The notes under the pieces are model-generated. The model had not been told where the DNA came from and made no database searches. It saw only the letters and a program-made list of their open reading frames with translations. This document shows, piece after piece, positions 48,457-61,200 of a stretch of DNA of 64,000 bases. Source of the DNA: Prunella strophiata (Eukaryota; Chordata; Aves; Passeriformes; Prunellidae); the NCBI GenBank assembly GCA_036583965.1, contig JAZBQD010000030.1, positions 108,908,662-108,972,661 on the forward strand, written 5' to 3'. How positions within the stretch are numbered: the stretch's first letter is position 1; every line of letters begins with the position of its first letter. A program made the translations under genes and the position numbers.

Positions 48457-48820
48457 ACCTTAGATGGACTAACTGGCAGGGGGTTAGAACTAGATGGTTT
48501 TTAAGCCATTTGACCCTTTTGACCCAGATAATTCTATAGTTTTATGAAAATAGTAATAGATAATTTTTTTTTTTTGTGAAGGATTCCTTTATGGAATTTC
48601 TTGGTCCATGTTTGCTGGCCTCCAGAAAGATCTTGTGCTGATGACTGACTTTTAGAATATCATGATCAAGAGATCCTGAGGGTCTGGAAGGTGATGTGAA
48701 TGAAAACTCTGTCACAGTTCTTGGCTGAGGAATAGGAAGTTGTGTTGCTGGCTTTACTCTTCATCCAGGTTCATCATGGCAAAGTGCAGTAGCCTTTAAA
48801 AAATGGTTCAGGCTGGGTCA
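48457..48820. repeat. Direct duplication, copy 2
   Basis: Second copy of the block at 47823-48184, in the same orientation at an offset of about 634 bases. The 272-base spacer (48185-48456) is unrelated to the copies. Confidence 0.95.
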
Positions 48821-51800
48821 GGGTGTTCTCACACCCCCTCAGGCCACTGCAGACATCTGATGGGAAACCTCTGTCTCCAGAGCACCAGAGCCACAGGTCT
48901 CTGTGCTGCCAGGGGATGGGATTCAGCCTCTAAGGTGTACCCAACGTGGAGCCTGAACCTCTGGAGCACCTCTGGCTTCCAACACTCCTCTGGAGCTCCC
49001 TGGCCCTTCCTCATGCCAGAGCTGCCTCTTGCACTGCCACTCTGCCAGCCAAAAGCCATTCTGCCCTCAAACCATGCAGGGAAGCACATCAGGAAAAGAC
49101 ACAGCACCATTCCTGTGCCTTAGATTTGCACTTTCTGGAATTTCTCAGATCCCTCAGCCAGTGGTGTGAGCAAGGACAGCCCAACACTGCACATGGGCTG
49201 CAACCAACACACTCACAGCCTGGACTCTGCCAACATATTTTCCCTGGTTCACAATTCAGAACCATCCCATATTATTATCTTGCTTTGGAAATTACAGTAA
49301 AATAATTCCCCTTTTTAGAATTCAGTGAAAAATGGATTCACTTAAACTTACCTGAATTTATAGGAACAAATGCCATCATTCCCTGCCTTATGGAGGCTGT
49401 AGGTTACCAACACAGGGACAGGCGTAACAGGGAGCTGGAGGGGAGGACTCAGAAGCAGTTTTTCTCTTTTTTTTTTTTTTTTTTTTTCCACCAGGCATAT
49501 CTTAAAGCCCTTCCTTGCTCAGCTTGGGATGGGTTACCCTGGCATTTCTAGCTCCAGCTGCCAGCTCTAACAGTGTTACTCACATTTGTTAAACAAATCA
49601 AAGAGCAGAAATCTGTCCCTTAGCTGGTTGTGCCACAGCACAAAGACAAGCAGCTTTAAAGAGAAAAAAACCCACAATGTTGAGCTCATTGCAGGATATT
49701 TTCTTGTTGGATATTCCTTGTGTTTCCTTTGGGGCTGTAGTAGCCAGATCAACCAACTTGGGATACTGCTGAGCATTGTTAATCTAAAGCAGTGGATCAC
49801 TCCTTATGAAAATAGAGTGTTTTCATAAAGGAAAATACTATTTTCTATTTGCTGTAGGCTGTGTTTGTGCCATGACCAGTGGGAAAGCAGTATTGTAGCA
49901 ACTTTGGTATAATGCTACCCCTGAGTTTGCTGCCTGGCTCCACGTCCCCATTGTGGGTGGAAGCCAACAGGGTGGATGGAATGGTGGCTTCCCCAAAGCT
50001 GAACTGCAGCCAAACCCTAGGGCAAACTTCTGTTTTAGCTCCTAGACAGAAACCCACCCACCAGTTTTCTTTGGGAAGAACAGGAATTCAAATGTTGGTT
50101 TGGCCTGAAAATTGTTCTGGCTACCCTGAAGGCAAAGGGAAGGTGATTCTGCAAAGCCACAAGAAGCAAGTATTTTAATTCAGAAATCATTTCCCTGATT
50201 TAAAATGCTAATTTTTATCTAACATTTTCCTTACTCCAAAACCACATTGGGTTTCAGTTACATTTCCTTTGAAACCAGAAAGCGATCATGCTGAAAGGCA
50301 ATAAAAGGAACTCAAATTACATTTTTCTTCCTTCCTTGTGCCTTTCCCTGCCTCCCCACATGTTAGAGGGGGAAAACTGGATGCTACTACTGCACAAATT
50401 TGGAGGCAGGAGCAAATGGTGCAAGATGCCATCAGGGAATCAGTATATTTAGCACAGGAGGGGTATTTCTGAAGAACTTCTTAGCTAGAGCTCCTTGCAG
50501 ATGGTTTGTGGCTGGGGTGGAAAAGCTGGCAGGTGCTCCTGAGTTAACTGAGCTCTCTGAACATGTGGCAGAGAGACCCCTTTGGCTGTGTCTGCTCTGA
50601 GCAGGTACAGTCCATGCCCCTGGTGGATTGAAGCCCTGTAGTGCACGGGGTGACAAAGGGAAATGTGTCCCTGTGGCCAGTGGCAGCAGCTGCTCAGGGT
50701 ACCCTGGGCAGAGGCAGGGCTGGGACTGCCAAGAGACCGAGCAAGGGTTTCACAACCCATTTGTCAAGAGGGATAATTCGGAGCTTAATCCATATCTGAG
50801 ATGCTGCCTTCGTGCCACTAGCAGGGAGATAATGTCCCTCTGGTCCTGCAGTGTCTGCTAGGAAGGAAAGGAGAGAAAATCAAGCTCCTCTTTGTCTCAG
50901 GAGCAGAAGAAATGCCATTGTCCTCCATGGAGGCAGGGGTGTACACACAATCTGAAAGGTCTGCTGGTGTTTTGATGCTGAATGTTCTCACAGCTTGCAC
51001 TGTCACTTTCGTATTTGCAACACAAATATGAAATATTGCCACATTGTCCTGGTAGTGTTGCCCATGCTTTGTGAAATTGTGTGTGGCTACAGATTACACA
51101 GAACAGAGGGAATATGGGCCTGCTCCTGGCAGGATTCATTCATTGCCCTTTAATGGGATTTTATTGGTTTGTAATGAAATGCGATGAATTAATCACAGCT
51201 CAATTATACTTACAAATACATTGCTGTATTTTAATGTGTGCATGCATGTTGGTCTGTTTTTAATTACCCAGAAAATGTGAAGTTAGCATAGTAAGATCAA
51301 AGAATTCAAATTTGTCCCTCAGTGAACAACGTCACTGCCTTGCCACACAAAGCCGGGCTGGGAACGAGCAGAAAGGAGCAGGGAACTGGGGACTTTCCAT
51401 CTTGGCAAAGGACTGGCAAATGCAGGAGGCCAGACAATCTGATGAAAAACTGATCCTTATTCTCCCTTCTTGTTTTCACTCCCACATCTCCCTTTTCCAG
51501 CCTGAAATTCACTCTGCTTGTTTCCAGTGAGTCCCTGCCTTGCCACTCTGTCAGATTTTGGAGCAGGGTAGGGAATCCTGAGCTTCATCCTCACCTGCTG
51601 GGGAATCCTGCTTTGGCTTCAGGCACCTCTCTGTCCTTTCAGCTGGTTCAGATTTATCCTACAGTTCTCTTTCTTTTTTTTTAATCTGTATCAGTACTAC
51701 TGGATAGCCCAGTTTGCTTTTGGTCTTGCCTACTGGGAATGTCAAGTGAGGATAAAATGAAACTGTGGGTAGATAAAACATAAGGAGGTTTCTACAGTGA

Positions 51801-53762
51801 AATATGATATGTATTAAAATCAACTAATTCATTAGCACTCAAATTTATTAAACACTCTTAGTTAACAAACAGGGTTCCTAGTTCAGTGTCTAGTGTTGCA
51901 AACAGCTGCTTTCTGTTTACAAAATAAATTGCATCTTCTACTGAATAAAGAAACAATTACATATGGATTTTTATTTCTTTCCAGCTAAGTCCACAAAAGT
52001 CCTCTGGTGCCTTACCCTACACATAGAGCAGCCACAGTCTGCTCTGAGTAGCTGTGTTCACTAAAGGGCCTCCTTGTACAAACTCTGTTTAACACATTAT
52101 ATCACCATTTTCACTTCTGCATAGTAATTTATGCTTCCATTAGAAGAATCAGAATAACATTTCATAGAGCTTCCTTAAATTCTTTACTCACACTGAGATT
52201 CCTGGACAGTGTCTGTGTCTAGCACTTGGCTGTGGTTAAAGTAGCTCAAGTAATAACAATACTGAAAGAATGAATGGGAATGCTCCTACACCCAGCTCCT
52301 CTGACCAGGCCAAAACATCTTCTAGCCTGGGTTCAAATGGACATTTAGAACAACTCAACCATAAAGGAGAAAAGAAGGAATTATTTAAGAAAGTAGCAAA
52401 ATTAGAAAGCCAAAATGTTTCTCCTCTTCAGGTGAAAAGAATTGAAGCAGGCAGCAAAGTCCAGTAGAGGAGCAGGAAAGGGGATGGAATGGGAGCATGA
52501 TGTGATCCAGGGAGGCAGGAGCATCCAGGGGTTTCAGCTGGGCACCTTGGGATGGTGGGTGCTGGAAGGGGACTTGGCTGCTGGACACACTGGCACCGTG
52601 TAAATCAGCAGAGAGGCAAAAACTGCAAGCACCTGCTCGGAGCTGGAAGATTTCTGCAGTTTCTTACTCGTTATTATGAGAGACACAGAGCTGTTCTTCT
52701 AAATATAGAAAAACATACAGTAGAAATTACTACAAAGCACTCTCCATTACTTGGGTATAAATAAAGCAAGCCATGTTCCACTTTTTAGTGCAAATGCTAT
52801 TTACAGCATCAGACCCTGTGCTCATTTTCACAGTTACACAACATGCTACTGTTCCATCGAGTCAATAGGACTTTGGAAGTGAAAATGAGGAAAGGTCTCA
52901 ATCACAGCAAAATATTAAATGGCTACAGGCAACTGTTGTGAAATCAGAAAAAGTGCATTTATACTACACATAAAACTGAGCTTTTTTATTATGATAGTCA
53001 AAGAAAATAAGTGCAAATAGATCCTTTGGAAGGCAGGGGTAATAATTAATATTTACACTGTAGTTAGGCTGTTTAAAGTATTAAGTACAATTCTTCAATG
53101 TCTTAGGCTGGCATTTGATTGATCTTGCTACTGTAAAACATTCTGGTTTCTAAGCTACCAAACCCCTTTTGTTGTTGGTGTTGTTGTTTTGGTTTTGGGG
53201 GTTTTTGTTAACTTCCATTTATTTTTATTTGGAAAAGAAGCATATTTTTCAGCACTCTGGGCATTATATCAATTTCTTTCCTAGTGATCCTAGAGCAAGC
53301 TCTATACTAATGACATCTGAATTAAAAACAACAGAGCAAAAGATTTTTCACTCATAACCTCCCAGCAGCCAAATAGATCAATAATCCAGAATTACTTGTC
53401 TCTTTCATAATTCCCTATATAAAATAACTACTTTAGTGCTTGATGTAAGAATAAGATGACAAATCCTGGCTTTTGTGGAAAGCAGCTGTTTGCTAAATCC
53501 ATCTTCAACTCACTGCAAATGAAAATGTCATCTGTAAAGGTCTCTCATTTTTTTAGGATAATTCATCACAGTGATTAGGCACCTCCTGAAGCAAGACGTT
53601 ATCGACTCCTGGTTTGGAAGAGTTAATTCACTGCGCTGCAAACTGATGTGAAATGAAAGAGTTGCTGGGAAAGAAAGTTTTGGCTTTGATATGGAAAATG
53701 AGAAGAATGAAACTGAGACATCAAAAAGAGCTTTTTATAGAAAGCACTCTGTAAAGCTGAAT
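48821..53762. other. Intergenic, no gene seen
   Basis: Mixed-composition unique sequence with a T-run near 49469-49487. Open frames up to about 119 codons have no splice or homology support. Confidence 0.5.
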
Positions 53763-54770
53763 CAGAATCACAGAATCAATTAGGGTGGAAAAGACCTCTG
53801 AGATCATTGAGTCCAACCTGTGACCAGCCACCACCACATCACCCAACCCATGGCACAGAGAGCCACGTCCAGTCTTTCCTTGAACACCTCCAGGAATGGT
53901 GACTCCACCTCCTACCTGGGCAGCCCATTCTGATGTCTAATCACCCTTTCTGTGAAACAATTCTTCCAAATGTCCAACCTAAACCTCCCCTGGCACAGCT
54001 TTAGACTGTGTCCTCTCATCCTGTTGCTGTTTGCCTGGGAGAAGAGACCAAACCCTGTGGTAGCAGGCCCCCAGCTGGGTAATACTTAGCATTGACTCCA
54101 TCATCCAGAAGGCATGAAAAAACACTTTAATATTAGAAATCTACAGTTCTTATAGAAACAATGGTGGACCTAATACCTGATTGGTCTCACAGTGAAAACC
54201 TCTCACACCACTGGTGAGCTATCAATAGCACACTCTAGAGAACCATATCTATAAACAGAAAGAGAGATAATAATTGTTTGAATTCTTCCCTCTTAAGTTT
54301 CCCACAGCTTCTACATAGCTTCCCAGGATTTCCTGGGAAAGTCTGTGCCTGCTCTCTGTGGCCAGAGAGCTGCTGCCATAAAACCCCACCTGGCTACACC
54401 CTTCTGCCAGGGAACTGTAGAGAGGGACAAGGTCCCCCCTGAGCCTCCTTTTCTTGTGCTCCAGGCCCTTTTCCAGCTCTAGTCCTGTTCTCTGGACATG
54501 CTCCAGCACTTCAATGTCCTTCCTGAAGTTGAAAGGCCCAGGACTGGACCCAGGATTTGAGGTGTGGCCTCACCAGTGCTCTGTGCAGGGGGCAGTCCCT
54601 GCCCTGGTCCTGCTGGGCACACCAGTTGGTGACACAGGCCGGGTGCCCTTGGCCTCCTTGGCCACCTGGACACAGCTGGCAGAAGTTCTGCTCCAGAGTC
54701 CCTGGTCACTCCCAGCACTCTGGTCAGCAGGAGCAGTGACTGATGTCCTGCCTGGTGCTTCTTACACCAA
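53763..54770 (-). mobile_element. CR1 LINE fragment, minus strand, interrupted by an LTR-like insertion
   Basis: The plus strand carries reversed CR1: CAGAATCACAGAATCAATTAGGGTGG, GACCTCTGAGATCATTGAGTCCAACC, then GTCCTCTCATCCTG and GGGAGAAGAGACCAAACCC up to 54055. It resumes at 54381 with AAACCCCACCTGGCTACACCC, CCCCCCTGAGCCTCC, TCTGGACATGCTCCAGCACTTCAATGTCC and GGTGTGGCCTCACCAGTGCT. Joined across the insertion it is collinear. Confidence 0.9.
54056..54380 (-). mobile_element. 325-bp solo LTR-like insertion nested in CR1
   Basis: It is flanked by a 6-base target-site duplication AAACCC (54050-54055 and 54381-54386). The termini TGTGGTAGCAG and, reversed, TATGGCAGCAG form imperfect terminal inverted repeats. 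A 6-base duplication is typical of ERVK-type (and some other) LTR elements. It contains no coding sequence. Orientation is inferred from similarity to a recalled passerine LTR. Confidence 0.75.
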
Positions 54771-57700
54771 CTGAGAGCTCTGCAGCATCAGTGTGGGAAA
54801 CAGTAAAGGTAAGAAGAAAATTCCTGTTTGTGAAAAACCCCAGCACACATCAACACCACCAAATGTTACTGCTGAGCCCTACTCCTTGCCTTCCTTCCAG
54901 TAAATCCTCAAAACATATCTGTGTACACAAGCAGGGCTGCATCCCACAGGCCCTGGGGTAACAAACAGAATGCACCTCTGATTGGGAACAAGGACTGATT
55001 AAAAGTGCTGCCACATCCTCCTGGAGGTAAAGGGGTAAGCTCAGCCTCCAGACATTTTTTTCTGGCAGATTTGGATTTCCAGAGATTGAAACTCTTGTAG
55101 TCAATCTCCCCATATGTACAGCCTTTAAAGTGAACTGAAATAGATGGCAGAACTGAAAAAAGAGACTGACACAGTAAATCACAATGATTTATGAGCATTT
55201 AGGTATATGGGAAAATTTACTCATTCTCATTTATTTAAAAATAAATACATTACTTATTTATAGTCTTCATTCTCATGCAGCACAGAGTGCTTTGGGGTTG
55301 TCTTGACAAATTGAAGTCATTGGATTTTACCAATTACAGGGTCAAATTCCTCTATCCCTTTGCATGCCTGTCTATGCAGTTTCAGAAGGATGAAGTACAG
55401 ATTTTAGATATTAAAGCCTTATTTTATTAGTCATTCTAATACATCCAACCAATACAAAATTAATCACTGATTTTTCCATGTCTCTTCCTATTTAGTTTAA
55501 ATGTTCAAAGGAATGCTTTATGCTGCCATGTAGAAATCAGTAACTAAATGTTTGCTAATAATTAGCCTGAATCTTATATTTTAAAATTTCATATATATCT
55601 TTTCATTTTATTTAATGAGTTGCCCTCTAGATCCCTTCCTGATGCAGTAAGGCTTGCTTAGTTTATATATTTCAATTGTACATCAGTCTGGATTATTTAA
55701 AGCAGCAGAAGCATGTGGCAAATTTTGGGAATGGGATAACCAGGAAGCACAACAAACATGATCAATATTCCCTTCTTTTACTGATAATTTTAGTCCCTGA
55801 AACTGTAAACACATAATGTCAAACCTTGGGATCCAAACCTTAGGGAGCTTACTAACTTCCATGCCACTCCTCCAGAGACTGCTAATTAGGATAATCAGTA
55901 ACAATTTTATGTTTGGGTGTTTTTTTAAAACATCTTTCTGATTAAATCATGACTTTTAACCTCCCTACCAGTTTTCTGATCTTTTGTAAATCCTCTAGTT
56001 ATTTTTCTGCTAATGAGATGAAACTGAAATTGGTATTTCTAATGTGATCACAAAAGTGAAAACAAGGCAATGCAGGCTGGTCTCGTGAGTCATCTCTGCT
56101 GCTCATTGTTTTGGGTTTGCTCTTTTGTTTAGGTTTGTTTTGGTTTTTGTTTTTGGTTTTTTTGTTGTTGTTTTGTTTTTGTTTGTTTGTTTGTTTGTTT
56201 GTTTGTTTGTTTTTTGGGTTTTTTTAATACACTTGTCTGATGCTGCTTCCAGGTTTCACCCAGCATTTCTGTCATCCCAGGCTTGTCCCTCTCCTGGAGC
56301 AGCTCTGACCTGGATCCCATCACCTCAGCAGGACCCACTCTCACCTGGCCAGGGGTGCTGCAGTTTCTTGTTTTCAGTCTGCATTTGCATTATTGCATTC
56401 CTCTGGTGTTTGCATGTCAGAATTCATGTTAATTCTGGTAATTCATGATAATAATCAGCTTCCTTCCTTATTTCCTAAATGACTATCAGTTTCCTCCTTT
56501 TGAAATAATTACAAAAGTAGCTGGGCAAAGGGTGCATGGCTGGGAATACAAATTCTATGCAAAACTATTTATCAATTAAATAAGTCTGAACTACAAAAGT
56601 CCATAGAAAGTCTGCAGGCAGACAGACAGTCAAACTTAATAAAGCAGCAAAAGAACATTTCAACTGCCAAAATCCTCCACAAACCTTGGATGGAAATATA
56701 ATTTGGAATTACAGACATATACTATAAAGAGAAAATACCAGAGAGTATGTTAATATAATAGGAAGGAAACAATAAAGAATTTATTAAAATTCTTGAGATA
56801 AAGAAATTTCAGAGTCAGAACTCCAGTTCTGGTCTTCACCCTACAAAGTCTGTTTTGTATTACTTAGCTGAGAATGGAGAATGAATTTACTCTGTTTTAA
56901 TTAAATAATCTACAGGCATTTAGAACCATTATTAATTTATGTTTGGCTGAAAGTAACAGTGAGATTTTGAAACCTATGAAAACAAATTAAGGCTATAAGG
57001 TTCATATATTTGCATGGTTACTTTGATTTATGGGGATAAAACCAGCATTTTCACTACTCTGGTCACAATAGTAGGAAGCTACTTACCTTTGCACAGTTCA
57101 TTAATTGGGTTTTTACTGTTTGATATTTGATTTTGCAAATTTGGATGTGGCACAAAAAAATAACAAGACACATGAACAGAAAGGTCAGACTATTTTACTA
57201 GACATAGTAGAAAAACAAATTATTTGGTAGAGGATCCTGTAGATGTTTATTTGCAGGGCTGACAACAATCAAAAAATTGATGAAATGTTAAAAGAATCTG
57301 CACTGTTGACTAAGCACCAATAAAAATGCTTGGGGGTTTTGGGTATTTCCAAGTCCTACACTGATATGTTGGGCCTGTTGGTGATCCCCAGCCCTGCCTG
57401 AAACCTTCTGCACTGCCAGTGCTCATCTAACAGCAGCCAGTCAGGAAACAACTGCTTTCGAGTTCATCCCAGTCTTCCTCCTAATCCTGCTCAAGCATTT
57501 ATGCTTTAAACACAATTTGCTTTAGTCTTTTCCAGCTACATTTCTAGATGAAGATGTAATAATATGCCTTTACATTTTCTCCACAAGACTTGTCCTGTTT
57601 GTTTTGGTTTTCATGGAATAAAATGCCTTAGCAGTGGTGCCTTTTGTGTTCTCATTGTATTGAATTCAAATCCCTTGGAAGCTGATTCACACCTTGCACT

Positions 57701-57815
57701 TTGTGAGCAGCAGCTGACACTGTTTGCCCTACTAATTATCACAAGGATTGGTTCTTTCCTGTGATCCTCTCCAGGTGGATCAGCAAACTGCTCTTGTTTT
57801 CTGCACAGCCTCTGA
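54771..57815. other. Intergenic, no gene seen
   Basis: AT-rich unique DNA with a (GTTT)n microsatellite at 56164-56212 and no recognised gene. Confidence 0.55.
56164..56212. repeat. (GTTT)n microsatellite
   Basis: GTTT tetramers repeat, preceded by less regular T/G-rich sequence from 56105. Confidence 0.9.
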
Positions 57816-58290
57816 TCACAGAACCACAGAGTGGTTTGGGTTGGAAGGGACCTTAAAGACCATCCAGTTCCAAACCACTGCCATGAGCAGGGACACCTTC
57901 CACCATCCCAGGCTGCTCAGAGCTCCATTCCAACCTGGCCATGAACATTTCCAAGAATGGGGCAGCCACAGCTTCCCCGTGCCAGTGCCTCACCAGCCTC
58001 ACAGTAAAGAATTTCTTCCTAAATCCACTCTTTTTCCATTTCAAGCCATTCCCCCCATCCTGTCACTCCAGGCCCTTGTAAAAGCCCCTCTCCAGCTCTC
58101 TTGTAGGCTCTCCTTAGGCACTGGAAGGGCTCCTAAGGTCTCCCTGGAGCCTTTTCCAGGCTGAACAGCCCCTGCTCTCTCAGCCCCTGTCACAGCAGAG
58201 GTGCTCCAGCCCTCTGGCCAGCTCCATGACCCTCCTCTGGACTCATTCCATGTCTTTCTTGTGCTGGAGGGCCCAGACCTGGCTCACTAA
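57816..58290 (-). mobile_element. CR1 LINE 3' fragment, minus strand
   Basis: The plus strand reads TCACAGAACCACAGAGTGGTTTGGGTTGGAAGGGACC, AACATTTCCAAGAATGGGGCAGCC, ACAGTAAAGAATTTCTTCC, CTCCAGCCCTCTGGCC and TCCTCTGGACTCATTCCATGTC. Nearly 480 bases are collinear with the reversed CR1 3' region. Confidence 0.92.
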
Positions 58291-61200
58291 ACCTGCAGGA
58301 AAGATAGCAACCAGAAATATGGCCATGGGTGGAAGCAACACCAGGACTTCCCCTTTTGGCAAGGGCCAGGTTTTAGATCACCCATGAGCAGGCTTCCCCT
58401 GTCCTCTGACAGCAGATTCCTGATGCCTTTGACATTAGATGAAAATGCTTCACTGATTTCAATACAACCAGAATTTGTCTCTGACCAAAACAAAACAAAG
58501 AGGAAAAAAATTCCAAATAACTTAAAGACAAATGTACAAAACACCACATCAGTTTTGAGACATCACTCTGATGCACAGGTAGGTCACTAATAAAATATTT
58601 AACCTCTCAGTACTCCTATTTGAAAAAAACACCACCACCACCCTAATTTGGAAAGTTCTACCTGCTGAACTGTGATACAGCAGTGCAGGCATGATTTATC
58701 ATCTTATTAGCAATGTAGAGGAACAGAGTATTTTCCAGTAACTGCTGTTTATACATGACACTACATGGCATGTCATAAATGCGCAGTCCCCAAATATTTC
58801 TGTTTACAAGCTGCCACATGGAGAAGCCAACTGGCATCTTGTTTAGATACTGATTCCTGACACGTGCTTTGTATACAGAAAAACCTGATTTATGAAATGT
58901 GGGATGGAAACTTGACAGGTTTTTTCAATACATACAAAAATAATTGACAGCACATAAATCACAACATCCAGAATGCACTTCTAAAAGCTTAAACTGCTTC
59001 TTTTTAAAATTGGCTATGATTTTGCAAAAATATTGCAATTTTTTTTGCTGAATTGGGCTCAAATTTCTTATGATTATAATTTATACAAAAGCTTCTAATA
59101 GGATGGATGCTTTATTGACAAAAAAGGGCTGATAATGCAAGTCTGAGGCAGTAAGACTGTGAGCAAAATATGAGGGATGAGGAGACAGAGGGGAAGGCTA
59201 AAGGCTACAGCCCTTCAATCCCTAACTCAGACACCATATCTTGTATGAAATATTTTAAAACATATTAAGTATGGGCTAATACAGTGGCTAAAGTTTGTGT
59301 AGCTTGTCCTCAACTGACCTGGGTGGAGCTGTGCTAATTTACTTAGAAATGGTAGAAAAATTTTTAAAAAATACAAAACTACTGTTATTCTGTATGGGAT
59401 AACTGTAAACCCTTAAATAGGGTATTTTCTCAAGTGAAAAATTTTGATATAAAAGGATCAAAACCTTTTTCTTCCTCCTTGGTTTTCGTTTCAGTTTCCT
59501 TTCCTCCTTTTACCCTCAGCCTTCCCTTTCCCCCTCTTCTGTTTTGCTTCAGAAAAAAAGAATGCAGAAAAACAAATAAGAAAGGTTAATAAAGATGAAT
59601 ATGGCAAGAGTCTGTAATTTTTTTACTTTCACTGAAGACATGAAAATAATAAAAGAAGGAAGTTCCACAATAATTTGTTGTCTTTTGACTGAAAATGACA
59701 ATGAAATAAAAGGTTGATATAGATCAGGTAAGGTGTAACAATCTACAATGGTGTCTTAGACATTTTATTTTGCAATTTCTAAAACTGACTCAGAATACAT
59801 GAAGCTCAGAAAATTATTTCATTCCCTGGATCTCATGGCCTTAGTCTGCCTGAAAAGGGAGAACATCTCATGCATCAGGGAAAGCACAGGAAAAAAGCCT
59901 CTGGAAGAAGCAGCTCTCAGAGCACCACGAGTGGCATCAACCATCAAGGAAAGGTTCCAGCGAGCCTTGGGGCTGATTGGACAGGGCAGAGTTAAGAAGA
60001 CCTTGAAAGCTGAGATTGCCCATGCTGCAAACACCTTTCTTTAAGGGATGAATAATCTTTAAATTTTCCAATTTTCCTCCATGACATGGTCTTGCTTATT
60101 TCTCAAAAATCCTGACTTTTATTGTCATCACTGCCAACAACATCAGCAAGCAGGGTAACAATTTACTGTTTGTTAATTACACAATAAAATGCATGAAAAA
60201 TCCCTTGTTTTCTTTCCAAGAAGCCACAATCCTAACTCAAATTTTATGTGTAAGTCAATATGAGACAAAATTATGCCAGATGAAAGACACACACACTCTG
60301 TAGCCTCAGAGTGACACCATCCAACAGCATCACACAGAACCTGGAATTCAGTCCTCTGGGCACTCTGGGAATGATCACCACCATCATTACACATAATGCT
60401 CTGACATTTCCCTACAGCTACCAGACAACTTTTGAACAGACAAAGGCAACTGAGAAATGTCAGTGAAGCAGAACTGGAGGATGTAAAGCCAACCACTGTG
60501 GAACTCTCCAGAGCCATGATTGTGTTGTGCCAGCCAACACCTCTGCCCAGAGACAGAGCCTTGTTCTGGGCACAGCCCCACAGTGCTGAGAACTTCTCCA
60601 GCTTTTAAAGATCACTCCAAGTAAAGCATCTGGTGTATGAACCTTTGTGCCCCACGAGCCTGTCCTGTCAGGAGTATGACCCTGAGCACTCCTGCTCTTT
60701 GTCCCATGCATTAGATCCTTCTGCATGAGGATCCCAAAGCTTCCTGGAGGTCTGTGACCTCTCCACTCTCTGCAGGTACATTCTCTTCAGTGGTGTTTGC
60801 TGGCAAGGATCTCTTATTTTCCTGTTTTTGTCACAAGAGAATATTCTGCATTCTGAAGCCAACTACTTCATTTGCAGAAATGTTCTGTAGCTTTTCTAGC
60901 ATCTAGTAGTGTATTTCACTGCAGTAAATACTTTGCTTTCCCAATAAATTACTCTGGAAATTAACAGTTCTCTCACTGAATGATGTAACTGTTACTCACA
61001 GATTATCTGACAGTCTAGATGTCAAAATATTTTTATTCAGTGTGTACTTGCAAATGCTAAAAGTAACTGTAGGATTTTGAGCTTGGATGAAGTTCACTTA
61101 ATTTCAGAAAATAAACTGATTTTTCCATATTATATTCAGTTTTGCTATTGAAGGATAAATTGAAATAAAGTGAGGGCAAAAACCTGCATGAGAAGCACTG

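Noticed and set aside
49442..49490. T-run as the poly(A) tail of a processed pseudogene
   Set aside because: The adjoining sequence shows no gene-like similarity or target-site duplication, so a plain homopolymer is the simpler reading.
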